Assembly (NCBI GenBank): GCA_039584685.1
Contig: JBDGXI010000124.1
Span: 1-6,320 of the forward strand
Source of the DNA: Benthicola sp039584685
GTDB lineage: Bacteria > Gemmatimonadota > Gemmatimonadetes > Palauibacterales > Palauibacteraceae
Length of the DNA stretch: 6,320 nt
Reading direction: 5' to 3'
A model generated the notes under the pieces. That model did no database searches. It had not been told where the DNA came from and worked only from the letters and a program-made list of their open reading frames with translations. The position numbers were made by a program, and so were the translations under genes. Shown piece after piece: positions 1 through 5,743 of this stretch. Numbering within the stretch: position 1 is the first letter of the stretch; each line of letters opens with the position of its first letter.

Positions 1-695
1 CCGGGTGTGTCGGCGAGGTAACCGCCGCCGGGAAGGGGAATGAGCACCCCGGCCGAGGTGGTGTGCTTTCCCCGGCCTGAGCGATCGCCGACGGCACCCA
101 CACGGAGGTCCAGGTCCGGCATGATGGCGTTCAGAATGCTGGTCTTTCCCACGCCCGACGGGCCGGTGAACACGGTGATTCTCCCGGCCAGCCGCCCCCG
201 CAAAACCTCCAGTCCCGCTCCGGTCTTTGCGCACGTGGGGAGCACCGGGTACCCGATCTCCGCGTAGGCCGCGAGCCCGGGCGGCACCTCGCCGTCCTCG
301 AGAAGGTCGGTCTTGTTCAGGACGATCAGCGCCGGCAGGTCGTGCAGCTCGGCCACGGCGAGCAAGCGGTCGAGAAGCCTGACGTCGGCGTCCGGGCGGG
401 CCACCGCGAACACCGCCGCCACCTGGTCCACGTTCGCCGCCAGCACCTGCTCGCGCCGCTTGGCCATCGAGTGGCGGGACAGGCGGCTCTCGCGAGGCAG
501 GACCTCCGTTATGCGGCAGCTCTCGCTCTCGTCCTCCAGCCGCTCGATGCTGACGAGGTCTCCGATCGCCACGCGCTCGCCCACCTCACGCTTTGCCTTG
601 CCGCGAAGCGAGCAGTCGAACGTTCCGGCGGGAGTGTGTACGCGATACACGCCGGCCGTGAACTGAAGCACACGGCCGGTGATCGGGTCAGGCAC
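1..695 (-). CDS. rsgA: RsgA, ribosome small subunit-dependent GTPase A (3' end outside window)
   Basis: RsgA is a circularly permuted GTPase that binds the 30S ribosomal subunit and helps its late maturation in the cytoplasm. Reading from GTG at 695-693, 231 complete codons are visible. An N-terminal OB-fold-like part (about residues 1-75) ends in the family motif PRESRLSR (67-74). The GTPase motifs follow in permuted order: G4 NKTD (127-130), then the P-loop GPSGVGKTS (178-186), the family hallmark GRGKHTT (207-213), and G3 DTP at 229-231 with the G codon cut by the window edge. RsgA proteins are usually about 290-350 residues, so the rest of the GTPase domain and the C-terminal zinc-binding domain lie off the left edge. 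An in-frame TGA (the sufU stop, 707-705) prevents any start further upstream. GTG 695 lies only 9 bases after that stop and has no visible Shine-Dalgarno, so coupling to sufU translation is likely. GTG 671 is an alternative start. Identity is very secure; the exact start is moderately sure. Confidence 0.95.
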   Translation of the reverse strand, partial: MPDPITGRVLQFTAGVYRVHTPAGTFDCSLRGKAKREVGERVAIGDLVSIERLEDESESCRITEVLPRESRLSRHSMAKRREQVLAANVDQVAAVFAVARPDADVRLLDRLLAVAELHDLPALIVLNKTDLLEDGEVPPGLAAYAEIGYPVLPTCAKTGAGLEVLRGRLAGRITVFTGPSGVGKTSILNAIMPDLDLRVGAVGDRSGRGKHTTSAGVLIPLPGGGYLADTP

Positions 696-704
696 GGAGG
701 AAGA

Positions 705-1175
705 TCACGAGTCGGAGGTGTCCGATCCGACCAGCTCTTCCAGGCAATTCCACGCGAGCAGGGCGCACTTCACTCGCACCGGAAACTTCGCCACGCCGGC
801 CAGGGCACGCAGGTCGCCGAGGTCGGTATCGGCGGCCGCGGCCGCATCTCCATGCAGCATGCGGGTAAACGTGTCCATGACCTGCAGGGCCTCGGGCACG
901 GTTCGGCCCTTCAACACGCCGTCCATCATGGACGCCGAGGCCTGGCTGATCGAGCAGCCCTTGCCCTCGAAATGGACCGCCGCGATCCGATCGCCCTCGA
1001 GCCTCAGCATCAGGTCGATCACGTCTCCGCACAGCGGGTTGTTCAGGGTGAGCGTATGGGTGGCGTCCTCCAGCGGGCTCTTGTTCCTGGGTCGCCGGTA
1101 GTGGTCGAGAATGACCTGCTGGTAGAGGTCCTGCAGAGAGCTGAGCTCCAGTCCTTCGCTGCCGTGACCGGCCAT
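705..1175 (-). CDS. sufU: SufU, zinc-dependent sulfurtransferase / SUF sulfur acceptor
   Basis: SufU is an IscU-like protein. In SUF systems without SufE it accepts persulfide sulfur from SufS through a zinc site and passes it toward the SufBCD scaffold. The 156-residue product has the typical N-terminal helix motif LYQQVILDHYRRPRN (17-31). The family zinc ligands are visible as C49 and D51 in NNPLCGD, C74 in GKGCSISQAS, and C137 in RVKCALLAW. The stretch between the second and third cysteines (about 88-133) is long and carries the extra segment that separates SufU from IscU; it includes a five-alanine run at 111-115. The ATG lies 4 bases after the sufS stop. GGAG at 1191-1188 is 12 bases upstream of it, rather far, so coupling to sufS is likely. 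About ten residues precede the usual start of the conserved region, so a slightly later non-ATG start cannot be excluded. The direct SufS neighbour supports the functional pairing. Confidence 0.95.
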   Translation of the reverse strand: MAGHGSEGLELSSLQDLYQQVILDHYRRPRNKSPLEDATHTLTLNNPLCGDVIDLMLRLEGDRIAAVHFEGKGCSISQASASMMDGVLKGRTVPEALQVMDTFTRMLHGDAAAAADTDLGDLRALAGVAKFPVRVKCALLAWNCLEELVGSDTSDS

Positions 1176-1179
1176 ATGT

Positions 1180-2445
1180 TCAAGTCACTCCGAACAGTTT
1201 CGCCGCGAGCCCCAGCGCACCGACCAGGGCGTCGATCTCAGAACGCGTATTGTAAAGGTAGATGCTGGCGCGGGCCGTCGCATCCACCCCCAGGTGCTCC
1301 ATGAGCGGCTGGTTGCAGTGGTGGCCGGCCCGGATCGCCACGCCCTTCTGATCGAGGATCGTGGCCAGATCGTGTGCGTGGATGTCGGCGTAGCGGAACG
1401 AGATCACGCCTACCCGGCTCTCTCTCGGTCCATAGATCTCGAGATCGTCTACCGCGCCGAGGCGGTCCAGGGCGTAAGCCGTCAGGTCCGCCTCCCACGC
1501 ATGGATCTTCTCCAGCCCGATCCGCTGCATGTAGCGAATCGCTTCGGCGAATCCCACGGCACCCGAGATGTTCGGAGTGCCCGCCTCGAACCGGTGCGGA
1601 GCGGCCGCCGAAGTGAATCCATCGAGCCGGACCTCGGAGATCATCTCGCCTCCGCCCTGCCACGGCGGCATCGAGTCCAGGAGTTCCTTTCGGCCCCACA
1701 GCGCCCCGATCCCGGTGGGAGCCAGCATCTTGTGCCCGCTGAACGCGTAGAAGTCGCAGCCGAGGGCCTGCATGTCGACCTGCATGTGAGGTGCCGCCTG
1801 TGCGCCGTCTACGAGGCACACGGCTCCCGCCTCGTGCGCCTTCCGCGCGATCTCCGCCACGGGATTCACGACGCCCAGAGTATTCGAGACGTGTGTCACC
1901 CCTACCAGGCAGGTGCGGTCCGAAAGCAGCCGGTCGTAGTCCTCCATCAGCAGTGAGCCGTCGGGTCGTACGTCTACGAATCGGATGTTCGCTCCGGCTC
2001 GATGTGCCAGGATCTGCCACGGAACCAGGTTGGAGTGGTGCTCCATCTTTGTGAGAAGGATCTCGTCGCCCTCGCCCAGGTGCGCGGCGCCCCACGTCCA
2101 GGCCACCAGGTTGATCGCTTCGGTGGTGCCTCGAACGAACACCACCTCGCCCGCGGACGCCGCCCCTATGTGTTCGGCTACGACCGCACGCGCTTCCTCG
2201 TACGCCTCGGTGGCCCGGATGCTCAGCTCGTGTGCCCCCCGATGAACGTTGGCGTGAATCTCCTGGTAGTAGGCGTCCACCGCCTGGATCACCGAGTACG
2301 GCTTCTGCGAGCTGGCGGCGTTGTCCAGGTAGACGAGCGGGTAGCCATGTACGAGGCGTCCGAGGATCGGGAAGTCGGCGCGAATTCGCTCGACATCGTA
2401 GTCGGACGGCGGTGCGGTGAGCGACACGGAGTCAGGTGTTTCCAT
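1180..2445 (-). CDS. sufS: SufS, class II cysteine desulfurase (PLP-dependent)
   Basis: SufS converts L-cysteine to L-alanine and leaves a persulfide on its active-site cysteine, the sulfur source for Fe-S cluster assembly. The 421-residue product is a fold-type I aminotransferase-like enzyme. Visible landmarks are YLDNAASSQKP (39-49), the His pair in EHHSN (H136/H137) near the cofactor, D213 in VDGAQ, the PLP Schiff-base lysine K239 in SGHKM, and the catalytic C377 in RAGHHCNQP. The K239-C377 distance (138 residues) and the D213-K239 distance (26) match those I recall for E. coli SufS (K226, C364, D200). ATG 2445 is chosen because AGGGG at 2457-2453 sits 7 bases upstream and the conserved protein begins soon after. 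The same frame stays open to 2685, but that part overlaps the Rieske gene and looks like no protein family. The next gene is sufU, 4 bases on, which is the expected partner for this enzyme type. Confidence 0.97.
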   Translation of the reverse strand: METPDSVSLTAPPSDYDVERIRADFPILGRLVHGYPLVYLDNAASSQKPYSVIQAVDAYYQEIHANVHRGAHELSIRATEAYEEARAVVAEHIGAASAGEVVFVRGTTEAINLVAWTWGAAHLGEGDEILLTKMEHHSNLVPWQILAHRAGANIRFVDVRPDGSLLMEDYDRLLSDRTCLVGVTHVSNTLGVVNPVAEIARKAHEAGAVCLVDGAQAAPHMQVDMQALGCDFYAFSGHKMLAPTGIGALWGRKELLDSMPPWQGGGEMISEVRLDGFTSAAAPHRFEAGTPNISGAVGFAEAIRYMQRIGLEKIHAWEADLTAYALDRLGAVDDLEIYGPRESRVGVISFRYADIHAHDLATILDQKGVAIRAGHHCNQPLMEHLGVDATARASIYLYNTRSEIDALVGALGLAAKLFGVT

Positions 2446-2452
2446 GGGTGCG

Positions 2453-2457
2453 CCCCT
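2453..2457 (-). promoter_or_regulatory. Ribosome binding site deciding the sufS start
   Basis: The mRNA reads AGGGG here, followed by seven bases and then ATG at 2445-2443. It is the only good Shine-Dalgarno near the conserved N-terminus of SufS. It supports ATG 2445 over the 80-codon in-frame extension that begins at 2685. Confidence 0.7.
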
Positions 2458-2468
2458 GGCGCGGTTGT

Positions 2469-2497
2469 CGGCCGGGTTCCGCGGGCAGAACCGGCCG
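2469..2497 (-). other. Inverted repeat / potential mRNA hairpin between the Rieske gene and sufS
   Basis: The plus-strand arms 2469-2479 and 2488-2497 form ten base pairs (CGGCC GG, then TTC) with a single bulged G at 2476 and an eight-base loop at 2480-2487. It starts just after the Rieske stop codon (2504-2502) and ends about 11 bases before the sufS ribosome binding site. There is no T-run on the downstream side, so it is not a standard intrinsic terminator. It could stabilise or process the transcript, or tune how much transcription and translation reaches sufS. The pairing is read directly; the role is inferred. Confidence 0.5.
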
Positions 2498-2501
2498 GAT
2501 C

Positions 2502-2813
2502 TCAGCCGACCCGAACCTGGATCTCCTCGCCCTCCACCCGGGCCTCGTACGTTTTGACCGGCCTGACCGCCGGAAGGGCCCTCGGCGCTCCGGTCTCGAG
2601 GTCGAAGCGAGCTCCATGCAGGACGCAGGTGATCTGCTGGCCCACCAGCTCGCCTGACGAGAGAGGAAACTCTTCGTGCGTGCACTGATCGTGCAAGGCG
2701 AAGACCCGTTCACCCACGTGCGCAAGGACTATCTTCTGGCCCTCCAGCTCGACCTGGAGCATGGTGCCCGGGGGCACTTCATCCAGGCTGGCCACCGCAC
2801 GAAACTCGCTCAT
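2502..2813 (-). CDS. Rieske-type [2Fe-2S] ferredoxin embedded in the suf operon
   Basis: This is a small soluble Rieske protein of 103 residues, the size of the ferredoxin components of non-heme iron dioxygenases. The cluster-binding signature is complete: C44-T-H46, sixteen residues, then C63-V-L-H66-G. This places two cysteines and two histidines around one [2Fe-2S] cluster. A typical Rieske ending follows, with DLETG (71-75) and a short run of beta strands. No signal peptide or membrane segment is seen, so it is cytoplasmic. Its ATG (2813-2811) overlaps the sufD stop in a TGATG arrangement, with a weak GAGG four bases upstream, so translation is probably coupled to sufD. No oxygenase gene is nearby; it sits between the scaffold genes and sufS. 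That suggests an electron-transfer or cluster-carrier role linked to SUF, which is inference. Automated annotation would probably call it a non-heme iron oxygenase ferredoxin subunit. Family is sure; physiological role is unknown. Confidence 0.93.
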   Translation of the reverse strand: MSEFRAVASLDEVPPGTMLQVELEGQKIVLAHVGERVFALHDQCTHEEFPLSSGELVGQQITCVLHGARFDLETGAPRALPAVRPVKTYEARVEGEEIQVRVG

Positions 2814-2815
2814 CA
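2811..2815 (-). promoter_or_regulatory. TGATG stop/start overlap coupling sufD to the Rieske gene
   Basis: The sufD stop TGA (2815-2813) and the Rieske ATG (2813-2811) share one base. Such overlaps allow a terminating ribosome to restart at once and usually signal fixed production ratios. The upstream GAGG (2821-2818) is only four bases from the ATG, which fits re-initiation better than independent loading. Confidence 0.75.
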
Positions 2816-4177
2816 GGCCTCGATCTTCGCTTCGATCGACTCCCGGATGCGAGCGCGCACACCCTCGCCGGGGACGCGCTCCAGGACCTCGTCGAAGAAC
2901 CCGAAGACCAGCAGGCGCTCCGACTGTTCCCTGTCCAGACCGCGGCTCATCAGGTAGAAGAGCATCGTCTCGTCCACCTGGCCGACCGTGGCTCCGTGCG
3001 AGCAACGGACGTCATCGGCACCGATCTCCAGGTTGGGCAGGGCGACGGCGCTGGCGTCCTTGCTGAGCAGGAGGTTCCGGTTGGTCTGGTAGGCGTCCGT
3101 CAACTGCGCTCCCTCGGCCACCTTGATCAGGCCACGAAAGACGCTGCTCGACCGTGCCGCGAGGGCACCCTTGTACAGGAGGTCGCTGTGCGCGCTCGGG
3201 GCCTCGTGATGCTGCAGCGTGTGGTGATCGAAGTGCTGGTCCCGGTCGCCGAACCACAGAGCGAGCATCTCACTGCGCGCACCCTCGCCCTCCAGGTGGC
3301 TGGTCACATCCGCCCGGGCCAGGTCGGCCCCGAGGGTGACGTTGAAGCCGTTCAGGGTCGAGTCCTTGCCCGTGTTCGAGTGCTGCATGCTGAAGTGCTT
3401 CACGCCGCGGCCGTACTGCTGCACGGCCAGGTAACTGACCGACGCGCCCTCTGCTCCGAAGATCTCCACACCGTTCAGGCTCAGTGACCCGTCCTCGAGG
3501 TCGGGGGAAACGTATTCGTCGATGCAGGTCACGCGTGCGCCCGCCTCGGCGACGATGAGAGAGTGGGTCGAGACGATGCCTCCCTCCTCGTCGAGGTAGC
3601 GGAAGGTGTGCACCGGGTGCTCGATGTCGACGCCCTTCGGGACGTACAGGACGTACCCTCCGGACAGCAGCGCCGTGTGGAGACTCCACAGCTTGCGCTC
3701 CATTGGAGCCACGTCGCTCTGGAACAGGAAGCGCTCCAGGAGCTCCGGTCGCCTGTCGGCGATCTCCTCGAGAGGCGCGTAAGTCACTCCCCGCTCCTCC
3801 AGGGCCGGATCGAGCCGCAGGTGCTCCAGGCAACCGTTGTGGCGGACCATCACGCCCGAGCGCTCCCGGTCACTCTCCATCGCCTGGCGCACCGGCGCCG
3901 GCAGCTCCTCGATCGATACGCGCTCGCCCTCGCATGACACGGGAGTGAAGGATTCCGGGTCGAGCTCGGCGAGGTTCGTGTAGCGCCACTCTTCGCTCTT
4001 CCGCGTGGGCATCGGCGTTTCGACGTACGTCTTCCATCCCTCGCGGCGCAGCCGGCCGAGCAGAGAAGGCTCGTGGACGCCGCGCACGTAGGTCGCGAGC
4101 CCGCGGGCGATCGATTCGACGGCGGCGGGTTTCCTTGCGCCCTGCTTCATGTCGCTGGTCACCGTTCCTTCGGGCAA
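2813..4177 (-). CDS. sufD: SufD, Fe-S cluster scaffold subunit of the SufBCD complex
   Basis: SufD pairs with SufB and with SufC ATPases to form the scaffold on which new clusters are built. From TTG 4177 the product has 454 residues. An N-terminal helical region contains the SufD-type motif TRKSEEWRYTNL. A central part rich in beta strands follows, matching the SufB/SufD beta-helix core. The conserved C-terminal region reads RCSHGATVGQVDE and then FYLMSRGL. C392 and H394 there correspond to the C358/H360 pair that I recall for E. coli SufD; the histidine is needed for cluster formation at the SufB-SufD interface. The start is uncertain. TTG 4177 has a strong AAGGAG eight bases upstream. ATG 4240 keeps the frame but has no ribosome binding site and a low-complexity lead. 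ATG 4150 and GTG 4162 are further options. The gene sits between sufB (76-base gap) and the Rieske gene (1-base overlap). Identity is certain. Confidence 0.95.
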   Translation of the reverse strand: MPEGTVTSDMKQGARKPAAVESIARGLATYVRGVHEPSLLGRLRREGWKTYVETPMPTRKSEEWRYTNLAELDPESFTPVSCEGERVSIEELPAPVRQAMESDRERSGVMVRHNGCLEHLRLDPALEERGVTYAPLEEIADRRPELLERFLFQSDVAPMERKLWSLHTALLSGGYVLYVPKGVDIEHPVHTFRYLDEEGGIVSTHSLIVAEAGARVTCIDEYVSPDLEDGSLSLNGVEIFGAEGASVSYLAVQQYGRGVKHFSMQHSNTGKDSTLNGFNVTLGADLARADVTSHLEGEGARSEMLALWFGDRDQHFDHHTLQHHEAPSAHSDLLYKGALAARSSSVFRGLIKVAEGAQLTDAYQTNRNLLLSKDASAVALPNLEIGADDVRCSHGATVGQVDETMLFYLMSRGLDREQSERLLVFGFFDEVLERVPGEGVRARIRESIEAKIEA

Positions 4178-4185
4178 CGTGGGTT

Positions 4186-4191
4186 CTCCTT
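4186..4191 (-). promoter_or_regulatory. Strong ribosome binding site favouring a TTG start for sufD
   Basis: The mRNA reads AAGGAG at 4191-4186, then eight bases, then TTG at 4177-4175. This is the best Shine-Dalgarno in the sufB-sufD gap. It lies 35 bases before ATG 4150, too far to serve it, and inside the reading frame that would begin at ATG 4240. Confidence 0.6.
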
Positions 4192-4199
4192 GCTGCACA

Positions 4200-4223
4200 G
4201 GCGGCGCGACAGACGCGCCAGCC
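4200..4223 (-). other. Inverted repeat / potential mRNA hairpin between sufB and sufD
   Basis: A perfect all-GC six-base-pair stem, GGCGCG (4203-4208) with CGCGCC (4214-4219), encloses a five-base loop. Three more pairs extend it (4200-4202 with 4221-4223) if A4220 is bulged out. It lies just upstream of the sufD ribosome binding site. No T-run follows, so an intrinsic terminator is unlikely. It may affect transcript stability or access to the sufD start. The structure is read from sequence; the function is inferred. Confidence 0.45.
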
Positions 4224-4253
4224 CCGGGATCTATCACCATGGACGACGCCGGC

Positions 4254-5663
4254 TCAGCCGACGCTGCCCTCCATTTCGAGCTCGATGAGTCGATTGAGTT
4301 CGATCGCGTACTCCAGCGGCAGCTCCTTTGCGATCGGCTCTATGAAGCCGCGCACGACCATGGTCATGGCTTCCTCCATGGACAGCCCACGGCTCATCAG
4401 GTAGAACAACTGCTCCTCGCCGACCTTTGAGACGGACGCCTCGTGACCGATCGACGAGAGGTTCTCGTCGATCTCGATGTAGGGGTACGTATCGGTACGC
4501 GAGGTCTCGTCCAGGAGAAGCGCGTCGCACTCCACGTTGGACCTGGCGCCCACCGCGCCGTCGTACACCTTGCACAGTCCACGATACGAAGAGCGTCCCG
4601 TTCCCTTGGATATCGACTTCGAGACGATCTGCGAGGTCGTGCGCGGGGCGGCGTGCACGACCTTGCCGCCGGTGTCCTGGTGCTGTCCGTCGCCGGCGTA
4701 CGCGATCGAGAGGATCTCTCCGTGCGCGCCCTCGCCCACCAGGTAGCACGACGGGTACTTCATCGTGAGCTTGGATCCGAGGTTGCCATCCACCCACTCC
4801 ATGTTCGCGTTCTCGTGCACCATCGCCCGCTGCGTGACGAGGTTGTACATGTTGTGCGACCAGTTCTGGATCGTGGTATAGCGGAAGCGCGCTCCGGGCT
4901 TCACGATGATCTCGATCACGCCAGAGTGGAACGAGTCGGTGGTATAACTGGGAGCCGTGCAGCCCTCGATGTAGTGAGCCTGGGCCTCGTCCTCGACGAT
5001 GATCAGCGTGCGCTCGAACTGCCCCATCTGTTCCGAATTCACCCGGAAGTAGGCCTGGAGCGGGATGTCCACCTTCACGCCCTTCGGGATGTAAACGAAC
5101 GACCCGCCGGACCACACCGCGGAGTTCAAAGCTGCATACTTGTTGTCCTGCGGTGGGACGATGGTGGCGAAGTGCTCCCGGAAGATCTCAGGGTAGAGCT
5201 TGAGGCCGTCCTCGATGGACTCGAAGATGATCCCCTGCTCGGTCCACTCCTCCTTGAGGGAGTGGTAGACCATCTCGGACTCGAACTGGGCTCCGACACC
5301 GGCGAGGATCTTCCGTTCGGCCTCGGGAATACCGAGTCGCTCGAACGTGGTCTTGATCTCGTCCGGGACGTCATCCCAGGACCGCTCCATGTGGTCCTGC
5401 GGCTTCAGGTAGTAGTAGATCTCGTCCAGGTCGAGGCTGGCGACGTCTCCACCCCAGTCGGGAAGCGGCTTGGAATAGAAGATCTCCAGGGCCTTGAGCC
5501 GGAACTCCAGCATCCACTCGGGTTCTTCCTTGTGCGCGGAAATCTGACGCACGACCTCTTCGCTCAGGCCCTTCTCCGCCTTGAAGACAGGCTTTTCATC
5601 GGTCACGAAGTGGTACTTGTGCTCGTCGACTTCGAGATCCGTGACGGCTTCATTTCGCGGCAT
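4254..5663 (-). CDS. sufB: SufB, Fe-S cluster scaffold subunit of the SufBCD complex
   Basis: SufB is the core scaffold subunit: it receives sulfur from the SufS/SufU relay and builds the nascent cluster together with SufD, driven by SufC. The 469-residue product is within the usual SufB length. The N-terminal part holds the helical segment with EEPEWMLEFRLKALEIF and PLPDWGGD. A beta-strand-rich core follows, including SGGSFVYIPKGVKVDIPLQ. Near the end, C379 in VECDALLL and E408 in IGHEASVSKVGEEQ stand 29 residues apart, the same spacing as the C405/E434 pair that I recall as essential in E. coli SufB. The C-terminal FYLMSRGLSMEEA motif is also typical. The start ATG 5663 has AGGA (5674-5671) seven bases upstream. 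The gene follows sufC after an 80-base gap and precedes sufD by 76 bases. Nothing essential appears to be missing. Confidence 0.97.
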   Translation of the reverse strand: MPRNEAVTDLEVDEHKYHFVTDEKPVFKAEKGLSEEVVRQISAHKEEPEWMLEFRLKALEIFYSKPLPDWGGDVASLDLDEIYYYLKPQDHMERSWDDVPDEIKTTFERLGIPEAERKILAGVGAQFESEMVYHSLKEEWTEQGIIFESIEDGLKLYPEIFREHFATIVPPQDNKYAALNSAVWSGGSFVYIPKGVKVDIPLQAYFRVNSEQMGQFERTLIIVEDEAQAHYIEGCTAPSYTTDSFHSGVIEIIVKPGARFRYTTIQNWSHNMYNLVTQRAMVHENANMEWVDGNLGSKLTMKYPSCYLVGEGAHGEILSIAYAGDGQHQDTGGKVVHAAPRTTSQIVSKSISKGTGRSSYRGLCKVYDGAVGARSNVECDALLLDETSRTDTYPYIEIDENLSSIGHEASVSKVGEEQLFYLMSRGLSMEEAMTMVVRGFIEPIAKELPLEYAIELNRLIELEMEGSVG

Positions 5664-5670
5664 ATTCTAA

Positions 5671-5674
5671 TCCT
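5671..5674 (-). promoter_or_regulatory. Ribosome binding site of sufB
   Basis: AGGA in the mRNA lies seven bases before ATG 5663. It sits in an A/G-rich leader containing AGAGG and AAAGG, and confirms the start, which also matches the conserved SufB N-terminus. Confidence 0.65.
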
Positions 5675-5694
5675 GCCTTTGCCTCTCGTTCACA

Positions 5695-5723
5695 GGGCGT
5701 CGACGGACGATCCGTCGCCGGCC
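5695..5723 (-). other. Inverted repeat / potential mRNA hairpin between sufC and sufB
   Basis: A perfect seven-base-pair stem, CGACGGA (5701-5707) with TCCGTCG (5711-5717), has a three-base loop. Past single mismatches it extends with two pairs (5698-5699 with 5719-5720) and two more (5695-5696 with 5722-5723). It occupies the middle of the sufC-sufB gap. No T-run follows on the downstream side. It could protect an upstream mRNA part or act in processing. The pairing is seen; the role is inferred. Confidence 0.5.
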
Positions 5724-5743
5724 CTCGCTTCAAGCGCCCGCCT

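Noticed and set aside
820..850. Repeated GCGGCC units within sufU
   Set aside because: They encode the alanine run and neighbouring residues of SufU; this is ordinary GC-rich coding sequence.
342..1304. Open frame of 320 codons on the plus strand opposite rsgA, sufU and the end of sufS
   Set aside because: It runs across three recognised genes on the other strand and has low-complexity Arg/His/Ala-rich content. It is a codon-bias shadow.
1238..2095. 285-codon minus-strand frame inside sufS
   Set aside because: It is an Arg/Gly-rich alternative frame of sufS without motifs; the sufS frame carries all the catalytic residues.
2469..2497. Intrinsic terminator after the Rieske gene
   Set aside because: The stem is good but no T-run follows on the minus strand, and sufS with its ribosome binding site follows at once. 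It is kept as a hairpin of unknown role.
2446..2685. Eighty-codon upstream extension of sufS
   Set aside because: It overlaps the well-supported Rieske gene in another frame, contains Arg/Gly/Pro-rich sequence unlike SufS, and ATG 2445 has its own good ribosome binding site.
2814..3005. Upstream extension of the Rieske reading frame
   Set aside because: It lies inside the conserved C-terminal region of sufD. The ATG at the TGATG overlap starts exactly at the Rieske domain.
5726..5736. Short palindrome CGCTTCAAGCG in the sufC-sufB gap, considered as an operator
   Set aside because: It is only 11 bases, lies inside the operon rather than at a promoter, and I cannot link it to a known regulator.
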